NCBI GenBank assembly: GCA_003644295.1
Contig: QNBZ01000099.1
Span: 1 to 5,667 of the forward strand
DNA length: 5,667 nucleotides
Origin: Planctomycetota bacterium
GTDB lineage: Bacteria; Planctomycetota; Phycisphaerae; Sedimentisphaerales; Anaerobacaceae
Reading direction: 5' to 3'
This document shows positions 1 to 5,667 of this stretch, piece after piece. A program made the translations under genes and the position numbers. Numbering within the stretch: position 1 is the stretch's first letter; each line of letters opens with the position of its first letter. The notes below the pieces were generated by a model. It worked only from the letters and a program-made list of their open reading frames with translations, did not search any database and was not told the DNA's origin.

Positions 1-1
1 A

Positions 2-724
2 GATTTTGAGATACGATATATAAGAGCGGATAAGCCAGGCCTCTCGCACGCACGCAATATAGGTCTAAAGCATATATCAGATGGCATAATCGCCTTCCCT
101 GATGATGACTGTGAATATCCACCGGATTTGCTTTCAAACGTAAATACCTTTTTTGAGAACAATTGCAAATACGATATCCTGACGGTTGCACAATCAGATG
201 CACAAACACGAAAGAGGGTGGGCTGGTTTCTGCCTAAAGCGTGCAACCTTAAAGAAACGAACATACTCCGGGCAGGAACGTCTATTAGCATATTCATAAA
301 AACAAAGAACAATTTGGTCAATTTTGATGAGCAGTTCGGTGTAGGCGCATCTTTCGGTTCAGCCGAGGAAAAGGACTATCTTTTTCGTCTTTTACAATTA
401 GGTTATAAGGGATACTACAACCCGCAACTTGAAGTGTATCATCCGGAGAGGAGCTTAAATAATATGTCTCTAAAGACGCTTTATGATTATTCATCAGGCA
501 TTGGTGCTTATCTAAAAAAGTGTATGTTTTTTGGGCGAAACTGGAAGCTGCTTGGCGTTTTTTTGAACCTGCTTCTTATAAGGCCGGTTGGTGGGATGTT
601 GTTTTCCTTATTGAAGCTGAATTGGCCTGAGTTTGTATGGTACAGAACCTCGCTAAAAGGAAGAATTAAGGGCTTTATTAAGTATAATCGTAACTGCTAT
701 GCAGTATCAAAAACGTTCGATTAA
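2..724 (+). CDS. Glycosyltransferase family 2, 5'-truncated by the window edge
   Basis: This is the last 240 residues of a GT-A fold GT2 transferase. The frame is open from base 2, so the start and the first strand with the usual N-terminal VDD-type Asp lie upstream. In the visible fragment, GLSHARNIGL (residues 13-22) is the helix common in GT2 enzymes, and FPDDDC (32-37) holds the DxD metal/nucleotide-sugar motif. EEKD (122-125) resembles the ExD/ED region carrying the catalytic base. A hydrophobic stretch at about residues 183-203 followed by basic residues may bind the membrane surface. Its expected role is transfer of a sugar from a nucleotide donor to a growing lipid-linked glycan in the cytoplasm; donor and acceptor cannot be read. 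The TTG at 128 is not a plausible start because conserved GT2 sequence lies before it. The 3' end overlaps the next gene by 26 bases, suggesting cotranscription. The family call is secure; specificity is unknown. Confidence 0.9.
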   Translation, partial: DFEIRYIRADKPGLSHARNIGLKHISDGIIAFPDDDCEYPPDLLSNVNTFFENNCKYDILTVAQSDAQTRKRVGWFLPKACNLKETNILRAGTSISIFIKTKNNLVNFDEQFGVGASFGSAEEKDYLFRLLQLGYKGYYNPQLEVYHPERSLNNMSLKTLYDYSSGIGAYLKKCMFFGRNWKLLGVFLNLLLIRPVGGMLFSLLKLNWPEFVWYRTSLKGRIKGFIKYNRNCYAVSKTFD

Positions 725-1787
725 CCTAGCTGTTAATTGCAGATTTCTTTCACAGACGCTTACAGGCGCCCAGAGGGCCGCCGTGGAGCTATGCAAACAA
801 ATTAAGCGATTAGAACCTTCCACCGTTTTTCTGTCGCCTGGAAATATCTTACATAAAGAACTGGCTGAAACGCTCGGTGTTAAAACCATTGGAAAATTAA
901 CCGGCCATTTATGGGAGCAGTTCGACCTGCCTCGATTCTTAAAAAAACACGGCAAGCCGGTCCTGTTGAACTTGTGCAATATGGCGCCTCTTTCGTATCG
1001 GAGTAATGTCATCACAATTCACGACCTTTCTCCGCTTCGCAGTCCATCGTGGTTTTCTTATGTTTTCCGAACATACTACAAGCGGATGCTTCCTGTCATC
1101 GCAAGAAAAGCCCTGAAAGTATTTACCGACAGCGCATTCTCAAAGCGTGAAATTAGCGAATTGCTCTCTGTGCCTGAAGCCGGCGTTACCGTCATTCACC
1201 TGGCAGTACCGGAAAATATCCTGCAATTAGCCGATAGGAATTTTCCCAACGAAAACGGCAAATACATATTAGCTGTTTCGTCGATAGACCCGCGAAAAAA
1301 TTTCTCACGACTTGCCAAAGCGTTCTTGCGGTTGAAACTCCACGATACGAAACTGATTTTGGTAGGCGGAAAGAACGCCGTTTTTTCCGATGCAAAGCTG
1401 GGGTCGATTTTGCATGAGGCCGAGAACATCGTCTTCGCTGGATACATAGACGATGTTGAGCTCGTAGCTCTCTACCGCAACGCCCTGTGTCTGGCATATC
1501 CGTCGTTGTATGAAGGTTTCGGATTGCCGCCGCTGGAGGCGATGGCCTGCAAGTGTCCGGTAGTCGTTTCCGAAACCGCATCTTTGCCGGAGGTCTGTGC
1601 CGATGCTGCTTATTATGTTGACCCATACAACGTTGACAGCATCGCCGAGGGCATATACAAGGTTGCAACCGATGACCAGTTGAGAAAAACCCTAATAGAA
1701 AAAGGTGCGAAGCGGGTTACCGCCTTTAGCTGGGAAAAGTCCGCACAAAAGTTGCTGGAAAGTATTAAACAGGCAAACGATAGTTGA
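699..1787 (+). CDS. Glycosyltransferase family 4 (GT-B fold), MtfB-like, probable mannosyltransferase
   Basis: A complete 362-residue retaining GT-B transferase of usual GT4 length. The N-terminal acceptor domain begins INLAVNCRFL (8-17) and contains TGAQRA (22-27), IHDLSPL (107-113) and FTDSAFSKREI (142-152). The C-terminal donor domain opens at about 190 with AVSSIDPRKN (192-201), where R199 and K200 are candidate phosphate-binding residues, then LVGGK (221-225). YEGFGLPPLE (271-280) is the EX7E motif, with E272 and E280, followed by PEVCADAAYYVDP (297-309). The arrangement resembles the MtfB-like GT4 subgroup, which includes O-antigen mannosyltransferases, so a GDP-mannose donor is a reasonable but unproven guess. 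It is probably cytoplasmic or peripheral to the membrane. ATG 699 is chosen because it directly precedes the first conserved strand; no Shine-Dalgarno sequence is visible, and the start lies within the preceding gene. Sampled lines are richer in GC (about 52%) than the GT2 genes around it. Confidence 0.93.
   Translation: MQYQKRSINLAVNCRFLSQTLTGAQRAAVELCKQIKRLEPSTVFLSPGNILHKELAETLGVKTIGKLTGHLWEQFDLPRFLKKHGKPVLLNLCNMAPLSYRSNVITIHDLSPLRSPSWFSYVFRTYYKRMLPVIARKALKVFTDSAFSKREISELLSVPEAGVTVIHLAVPENILQLADRNFPNENGKYILAVSSIDPRKNFSRLAKAFLRLKLHDTKLILVGGKNAVFSDAKLGSILHEAENIVFAGYIDDVELVALYRNALCLAYPSLYEGFGLPPLEAMACKCPVVVSETASLPEVCADAAYYVDPYNVDSIAEGIYKVATDDQLRKTLIEKGAKRVTAFSWEKSAQKLLESIKQANDS
1781..1787 (+). 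promoter_or_regulatory. TTGA stop/start junction coupling two transferase genes
   Basis: The TTG start of the GT2 gene (1784-1786) overlaps the TGA stop of the GT4 gene (1785-1787). A TAG in the GT2 frame at 1781-1783 rules out any upstream start. The upstream purines (GGAAAG at 1757-1762, AGG at 1771-1773) are too distant or too weak for a convincing ribosome binding site. Translation of the second gene therefore probably depends on ribosomes finishing the first. Confidence 0.65.
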
Positions 1788-2719
1788 AAACAGAAAACAA
1801 TCCAACTGTTAGTGTTATTATTCCAACTTATAATCGAGAGCGACTGATAGCTCGTTCTGTCAAAAGCGTCCTCAACCAAACCTATCGGAATTTCGAAATT
1901 ATTATTGTCGATGACGCCTCAACTGACAATACTGAAAAAGTTATAAGCAGCTTCAACGACGAAAGGATTAGATACCTTCGGCACGACAAAAACAGAGGAG
2001 AGGCCGCAGCCAGGAACACAGGAATAAAACTCGCCAGAGGTGAATATATTGCCTCCCAGGACAGCGACGATGAATGGTTGCCTGAAAAGCTTGGTAAGCA
2101 AATTGAGCTTTTTAAAAATACGCCCCCAAAGGTTGGGGTTGTGTACACAGGATTCTGGAAAATAGAAAACAATGAAAAGACTTACATCCCGTTTTCATGG
2201 GTAAATCAAAAAGACGGGGATATACATAAAGAACTCTTAAAAGGAAACTTTATAGGTTCACCAGTCGCTCTTGTCAGAAAAGAGTGCTTTGAAAAGGCGG
2301 GAATGTTTGATGAGAAACTCTTTCATCTTGTTGACTGGGAAATGTGGCTCAGAATTTCAAAGTACTACCATTTTAAGTATATTGATGAGCCGTTAGTGGT
2401 TGCATATTACCGTTCGGATAACGTTTCAGCTAACCAGAACGCTTTTATTAAAGCGCATGAGTTAATCTTGGAAAAATACTTCCAGGAGTTCAAGAAAGAG
2501 AGGAAGCTGCTGACAAAATGGTGCGTTGATATTAATGATTTATTAATATCGAACGGAAAGGTCAAAAAGGCAAGAAGCTATCTGATAAAAGCTCTCAAAG
2601 TTTCTCCCCTCAATATTAAACTGTTAGTGGCTGTTCTTTTAACATTTTTCGGTGGCAGTGTTTATAATAGAACTATAGCAGCATATCAGAAAATAAAAAA
2701 TCTGAGATTATACCACTAA
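1784..2719 (+). CDS. Glycosyltransferase family 2 (GT-A fold)
   Basis: A complete 311-residue inverting GT2 transferase. VSVIIPTYNRE (9-19) is the first Rossmann-like strand and loop. VDDAS (42-46) contacts the nucleotide, and GEAAARNTG (72-80) precedes the SQDSDDEW loop (91-98), where D93 to D96 form the DxD metal site. DWEMWLR (184-190) matches the usual (E)DW-x-LWLR segment with the likely catalytic base. The last 65 or so residues, including KARSYLIKALKVSPLNIK (262-279), look helical, TPR-like and partly hydrophobic, as in many polysaccharide GT2 enzymes; they may mediate membrane or partner contact. The start is TTG: an in-frame TAG lies immediately before it (1781-1783), no ATG or GTG lies between it and the conserved strand, and it shares the TTGA junction with the previous stop. 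That spacing implies translational coupling. The sugar specificity cannot be told. Sampled lines are AT-rich (about 34% GC). Confidence 0.93.
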   Translation: MKTENNPTVSVIIPTYNRERLIARSVKSVLNQTYRNFEIIIVDDASTDNTEKVISSFNDERIRYLRHDKNRGEAAARNTGIKLARGEYIASQDSDDEWLPEKLGKQIELFKNTPPKVGVVYTGFWKIENNEKTYIPFSWVNQKDGDIHKELLKGNFIGSPVALVRKECFEKAGMFDEKLFHLVDWEMWLRISKYYHFKYIDEPLVVAYYRSDNVSANQNAFIKAHELILEKYFQEFKKERKLLTKWCVDINDLLISNGKVKKARSYLIKALKVSPLNIKLLVAVLLTFFGGSVYNRTIAAYQKIKNLRLYH

Positions 2720-2725
2720 AAAATG
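2716..2725 (+). promoter_or_regulatory. A-rich start context CTAAAAAATG
   Basis: The ten bases ending in the ATG of the fourth gene are identical to those ending in the ATG of the fifth. No AGGAGG-like sequence lies 5-10 bases upstream. An A-rich leader of this kind fits initiation without Shine-Dalgarno pairing; the match could also be chance, since most of it is poly-A plus ATG. Confidence 0.4.
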
Positions 2726-3565
2726 AACTATCCCCAAATCTCAATCTGTATGGCAACATATAATGGCCAGGAATATCTAAAAGAACAAATAGACTCTATT
2801 TTTGCGCAATCGAACCAGGATTGGCAACTCTTGATTCGAGATGATGGTTCTTGCGATAATACCATAAGTATTATAGAAGATTATATGGCAAAGTTCCCTG
2901 ACAAAATCAAGTTGCTCACAGGGAGGCAATGTCATCTTGGAGCGAGTTTGAATTTTGGGCAATTGTTAGAGTACGCAGATACTGAATATATTATGTTTAG
3001 TGACCAGGATGACATTTGGCTGCCAAACAAGATAGAGCTAACACTAAACATAATGAAAGCAACCGAGCAACTCTACCCGGATAGGCCTGTATTGGTACAT
3101 ACAGACTTGACAGTCATAGATTCTGATTCGAGAACAATCGCTGATTCAATATGGAGTTACCAGAAACTTTTTCCTGAGATAGGTAACAGCTTAAATAAAA
3201 TTACAGCCCAGAATGTAGTTACCGGCTGCGCAATGATGATAAACAGAAAAGCCCGGGCGGTTTCAATACCTATTCCCGGAGAAGCTATAATGCATGACTG
3301 GTGGATTGCTATTAAAGTTGCAAAGCACGGAAAAATTGCTTATGTTTCAACTCCATCCATCCTCTACCGACAGCATCCCGGCAATAAAATAGGAGCAAAA
3401 AAAGCGCAAAAAATAAACATCCTCCATTTCCTGACGAAACTTTGTCGCCTTAAAAAACTATTATCAGCTCAATATAAAATGGTCAAAAAAGCTAACCCTG
3501 ATGCTAATCTTCTGTCGCTGGTGTTGAATAAAGCTCTCATTAAAATCGCTCAGCGATGTAGATAA
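2723..3565 (+). CDS. Glycosyltransferase family 2, rhamnosyltransferase-like
   Basis: A complete 280-residue GT2 transferase. ISICMATYNG (6-15) begins the fold, RDDGS (39-43) is the nucleotide-binding Asp pair, and SDQDDIWLPNKIE (93-105) carries the DxD-type site. It is followed by TGCAMMINR (167-175), MHDWW (190-194) and YRQHPGNKIGAKK (215-227). This set (FxDQDDxW, TGCxMMxNR, HDWW, RQHxxNxxGAKK) is what I associate with the GT2 subgroup of O-antigen and cell-wall polysaccharide rhamnosyltransferases such as RfbF/RgpB types. A dTDP-rhamnose donor is therefore a reasonable inference, not shown. About 50 basic and hydrophobic C-terminal residues (229-280) could hold the enzyme at the membrane. 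The ATG is 3 bases after the previous stop, in an A-rich run and without a clear Shine-Dalgarno sequence, fitting one polycistronic message. Length is normal and no catalytic motif is missing. Confidence 0.92.
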   Translation: MNYPQISICMATYNGQEYLKEQIDSIFAQSNQDWQLLIRDDGSCDNTISIIEDYMAKFPDKIKLLTGRQCHLGASLNFGQLLEYADTEYIMFSDQDDIWLPNKIELTLNIMKATEQLYPDRPVLVHTDLTVIDSDSRTIADSIWSYQKLFPEIGNSLNKITAQNVVTGCAMMINRKARAVSIPIPGEAIMHDWWIAIKVAKHGKIAYVSTPSILYRQHPGNKIGAKKAQKINILHFLTKLCRLKKLLSAQYKMVKKANPDANLLSLVLNKALIKIAQRCR

Positions 3566-3596
3566 GCATACTGGTTAATCCCGTAGCTAAAAAATG
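3566..3596 (+). promoter_or_regulatory. 28-base spacer and A-rich start context before the fused gene
   Basis: This is the longest gap between genes here. It has no visible hairpin with a U-tract, no -10/-35 pair and no Shine-Dalgarno sequence. It ends in the same CTAAAAAATG as the start of the preceding gene. The fused gene is therefore most simply read as part of the same transcript. Confidence 0.4.
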
Positions 3597-4481
3597 CTTA
3601 CCATAATTGTCCCCACCTACAACGCATCAGAATATCTGCCTTCTTTACTGGCAAGGATTGAATCTCAATCAATTAAAAATTATGAATTGATAGTTGTAGA
3701 TTCATCCTCGAATGATAATACTATAGATATTGCCCAATCCCATCGAGCTAATGTTATAACCATTCCCCAGCCGGAATTCGACCACGGCGGAACAAGAACT
3801 TTGGCGGCTATGGAAGCAAAAGGTGATATTTTAGTTTATTTGACCCAGGATGCTTTACTGTACAATGAATATGCTGTTGAAAATATCATTAAGCCTTTTA
3901 CAAGTGACAGAAAAATTGGAGCAGCTTTTGGAAGACAATTGCCATATCCCGGAGCATCTGTTTTTGCAGAGCATTTGAGGCTGTTTAATTATCCGGATGC
4001 TTCATACACAAGAGTCCTCGATGACAAGAAAAAGTACGGCATTAAGACAGCTTTCTTGTCGAACTCCTTCGCTGCTTATAGGAAGTCCGTATTAAAAGAA
4101 ATTGGATATTTTAAAAGCGGTTTGCTTTTTGGAGAAGATGCCTGTGCCGGCGCAAAGATACTTATGAAAGGATATAAAATCGCTTATGTTGCCGAAGCAA
4201 TAGTACTACATTCTCACAATTACACCGTCTGGCAGGACTTCAGACGGTATTTTGATATGGGAATATTTCATAGAACGCAGAACTGGCTTTTAAAGGAATT
4301 TGGAAAAGCTGAAGGCGAAGGAATTAAATATATCAAATCAGAGATAAAGTTTTTACTGAAGAAGAGAAGGTTTGTTCTGCTTCCTGAATCCGCCTTGAGA
4401 CTCATTATGAAATATCTGGGATATAAGTTGGGGAAAGGTAGTAAGCGTTTCCGGTCGTTGGTTACAAAGTATAAGTTTGTT
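3594..4481 (+). other. GT2 domain of the fused transferase (RfbN-like rhamnosyltransferase)
   Basis: Residues 1-296 of the fusion form a full-length GT2 enzyme by themselves. The usual DxD is replaced by TQDA (84-87), which I recall as normal for this HGGTR-containing group and not a sign of inactivation. GED at 180-182 supplies the probable catalytic base. The region 255-296 is basic and partly hydrophobic, and probably lies on the membrane. Five sampled 60-base lines average about 34% GC, lower than the second half. Confidence 0.8.
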
Positions 4482-5642
4482 AAAGGGCTTTCCACTTCAG
4501 CTGATGCAACTGCAATACCACATCGTGGGCAGGTAAAAATAGCTATCATTTGTGATTGGTTAACTGCTATGCGGGGTGGTGAACGCTGTCTTGAAGCAGT
4601 TTGTGAACTCTATCCGGACGCTGACATTTTTACATTGGTACATCTTCCGGGCTCCGTATCGAAAACGATAGAGTCGCACAAAATCCGGACTTCATATATC
4701 CAGCGGCTGCCGGGTGATACGAAAAATTTCAGGCGGTATCTGCCCCTTTTTCCCAACGCCGTACAAAAATTTGACTTGACCGGCTATGATTGCGTATTAA
4801 GTTTCAGTCATTGTGTCGCAAAAAGCGTTAAAGTCCCACAGGGCATCCCGCATATCTGTTATTGTTATACCCCAATGCGTTACGCATGGCATATGCGCCA
4901 CGCATACCTGAGCACGCTGCGACAACCCAAAAAGCTGTTGATAGAATATGTATTAGACCGCCTTAAAAGCTGGGATAGAAGAACCTCTTCAAGAGTAACA
5001 CATTTTGTTGCTATCAGCAACAATGTCCGTAGCCGGATAAAACAGGCATACAACAGGGATTCTGTTGTGATTTATCCGCCGGTTGAATGCAGCAGGTTCG
5101 ACATTTCTGAAGATGACGACGGTTACTACCTTGTTGTTTCCGCCTTGGTGCCTTATAAACGAATAGACATAGCTGTCGAGGCCTTCAGTAGCGGCGACCG
5201 AAAACTTATAGTTGTTGGAAACGGCCCGGAACTATCCCGTCTCAAAAATATGGCTTCAGCTAATGTTGTTTTCGTTGAGAATGCTGATGACAACGAGGTC
5301 GTTGAATATATGAAAAAATGCAGGGCCTTACTGTTTCCCGGCGAAGAGGATTTCGGCATTGTACCGCTTGAAGCGCAGGCCTGTGGGAAGCCGGTCATAG
5401 CTTTCGCCAGAGGCGGAGCATTGGAAACCGTAATAGGTTTGGACCAGCATCGGCCCGAAGATGTAGGACCGACCGGAATGTTTTTTTATGAACAGAATGC
5501 CGAAGCGTTGCGAAAGACAATTTTACAGTTTGAAAAAGTGAGAGAAAAATTTGCTCCCAACAAGTGCCGCAACAGTGCGCTAAGGTTTGACCGTTCTATC
5601 TACAAGCAATCGATGCGAGAATATATACAAGCCGTTATCTGA
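3594..5642 (+). CDS. Two-domain glycosyltransferase: GT2 (RfbN-type rhamnosyl) fused to GT4 (WbaZ-type mannosyl)
   Basis: An uninterrupted 682-residue protein with two complete transferase domains. The GT2 half (about 1-296) has IIVPTYN (4-10), VDSSS (35-39), FDHGGTR (62-68), LTQDA (83-87), FLSNSFAAYR (154-163), GED (180-182), HSHNY (206-210) and RRYFDMGIFH (217-226). These are hallmarks of O-antigen rhamnosyltransferases of the RfbN type. After a short low-conservation linker (about 297-313), the GT4 half has CDWLTAMRGGER (320-331), CYCYTPMRYAW (422-432), VPYKR (519-523) and FPGEEDFGIVPLE (581-593), with E585 and E593 as EX7E; this matches WbaZ-like mannosyltransferases. Both halves retain their expected motifs, so both may be active, adding two sugars in sequence on a lipid-linked acceptor. 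Each domain is normally a separate protein of about 300 and 370 residues. ATG 3594 directly precedes the first GT2 strand. Domain families are confident; donor sugars are inferred. Confidence 0.92.
   Translation: MLTIIVPTYNASEYLPSLLARIESQSIKNYELIVVDSSSNDNTIDIAQSHRANVITIPQPEFDHGGTRTLAAMEAKGDILVYLTQDALLYNEYAVENIIKPFTSDRKIGAAFGRQLPYPGASVFAEHLRLFNYPDASYTRVLDDKKKYGIKTAFLSNSFAAYRKSVLKEIGYFKSGLLFGEDACAGAKILMKGYKIAYVAEAIVLHSHNYTVWQDFRRYFDMGIFHRTQNWLLKEFGKAEGEGIKYIKSEIKFLLKKRRFVLLPESALRLIMKYLGYKLGKGSKRFRSLVTKYKFVKGLSTSADATAIPHRGQVKIAIICDWLTAMRGGERCLEAVCELYPDADIFTLVHLPGSVSKTIESHKIRTSYIQRLPGDTKNFRRYLPLFPNAVQKFDLTGYDCVLSFSHCVAKSVKVPQGIPHICYCYTPMRYAWHMRHAYLSTLRQPKKLLIEYVLDRLKSWDRRTSSRVTHFVAISNNVRSRIKQAYNRDSVVIYPPVECSRFDISEDDDGYYLVVSALVPYKRIDIAVEAFSSGDRKLIVVGNGPELSRLKNMASANVVFVENADDNEVVEYMKKCRALLFPGEEDFGIVPLEAQACGKPVIAFARGGALETVIGLDQHRPEDVGPTGMFFYEQNAEALRKTILQFEKVREKFAPNKCRNSALRFDRSIYKQSMREYIQAVI
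4482..4532 (+). other. Interdomain linker of the fused transferase
   Basis: Residues 297-313, rich in Ser, Thr, Ala and Gly, match neither domain's conserved core. The first GT4 strand begins at 4533 with a GTA codon. I see no in-frame stop, and no ATG or GTG close to the GT4 start that would suggest a separately initiated gene. The nearest candidate is a TTG (Leu289) about 75 bases upstream, which has no visible ribosome binding site. Confidence 0.6.
4533..5642 (+). other. GT4 domain of the fused transferase (WbaZ-like mannosyltransferase)
   Basis: Residues 314-682 form a GT-B fold. The N-terminal domain opens VKIAIICDWL (314-323) with the glycine-rich RGGE loop (327-330). It also carries RLPG (371-374), LPLFP (383-387) and the TPMRYAW segment (426-432) typical of the WbaZ-like group. 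The donor domain starts near 511 with YYLVVSALVPYKR (511-523), VVGNGPE (540-546), the EX7E motif (E585, E593) and GGALETV (607-613). Length and motif order match a stand-alone enzyme. Five sampled 60-base lines average about 46% GC. Confidence 0.85.
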
Positions 5643-5667
5643 GTTGGTTTAGACGTCTCCGCCACGG

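Noticed and set aside
683..688. TATAAT as a -10 promoter element before the second gene
   Set aside because: It lies inside coding sequence, only 11 bases from the ATG, and no TTGACA-like -35 element is found about 17 bases upstream. A chance match is more likely in AT-rich DNA.
128..724. Separate gene starting at TTG 128
   Set aside because: The same frame is open back to base 2 and encodes the conserved GLSHARN and DDD motifs, so 128 is internal to a truncated gene.
1192..1668. 158-codon minus-strand open frame
   Set aside because: It lies wholly opposite the GT4 donor domain. Its product is an implausible Arg/Cys/His/Pro-rich sequence with no recognisable motif.
3843..3854. TQDA in place of DxD as evidence that the GT2 half of the fusion is inactive
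   Set aside because: To my knowledge this is the normal form in the HGGTR-type rhamnosyltransferase group, and the other motifs are intact.
5643..5667. Terminator or new gene after the last stop
   Set aside because: Only 25 bases remain, with no start codon and no hairpin followed by a T-run. The AGACGTCT palindrome is too short to support a call.
1..5667. CRISPR array, tRNA/rRNA, insertion sequence, riboswitch or prophage attachment site
   Set aside because: The sequence is filled by five long coding frames, and I saw no regular repeats, terminal inverted repeats, transposase motifs or RNA-gene signatures.

Overview
The window is a compact run of glycosyltransferase genes, all on the + strand, and almost wholly coding. 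It looks like the middle of a bacterial surface-polysaccharide locus (O-antigen, capsule or exopolysaccharide). The organism cannot be named from these bases. Moderate-to-low GC, A-rich start contexts without clear Shine-Dalgarno sequences, and relatives typical of Gram-negative O-antigen loci suggest an environmental Gram-negative-type bacterium, possibly of a lineage that often initiates without Shine-Dalgarno pairing (such as Bacteroidota or Planctomycetota). That placement is inference.

Layout: (1) 2-724, the 3' part of a GT2 transferase whose start lies outside the window. (2) 699-1787, a complete GT4 transferase of the MtfB-like mannosyltransferase type, overlapping gene 1 by 26 bases. 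(3) 1784-2719, a GT2 transferase starting at a TTG that overlaps the previous stop (TTGA). (4) 2723-3565, a GT2 transferase of the rhamnosyltransferase-like group, 3 bases downstream. (5) 3594-5642, a 682-residue two-domain protein joining an RfbN-type GT2 rhamnosyltransferase-like domain to a WbaZ-type GT4 mannosyltransferase-like domain. The only non-coding stretches are 3 bases, 28 bases (3566-3593) and the last 25 bases. No internal promoter or terminator is evident.

Together the five genes carry six transferase domains (four GT2, two GT4). They would build a branched or multi-residue repeat unit by stepwise addition to a lipid-linked acceptor at the cytoplasmic face of the membrane. Family resemblance points to rhamnose and mannose as likely sugars. 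No sugar-nucleotide synthesis, flippase, polymerase, ABC exporter or chain-length gene is in the window, so the export route is unknown.

The most notable item is the GT2-GT4 fusion. Its two halves differ in base composition, and its domain order would match addition of rhamnose followed by mannose. The rest looks like an ordinary polysaccharide locus; I see no evidence of a new kind of system.
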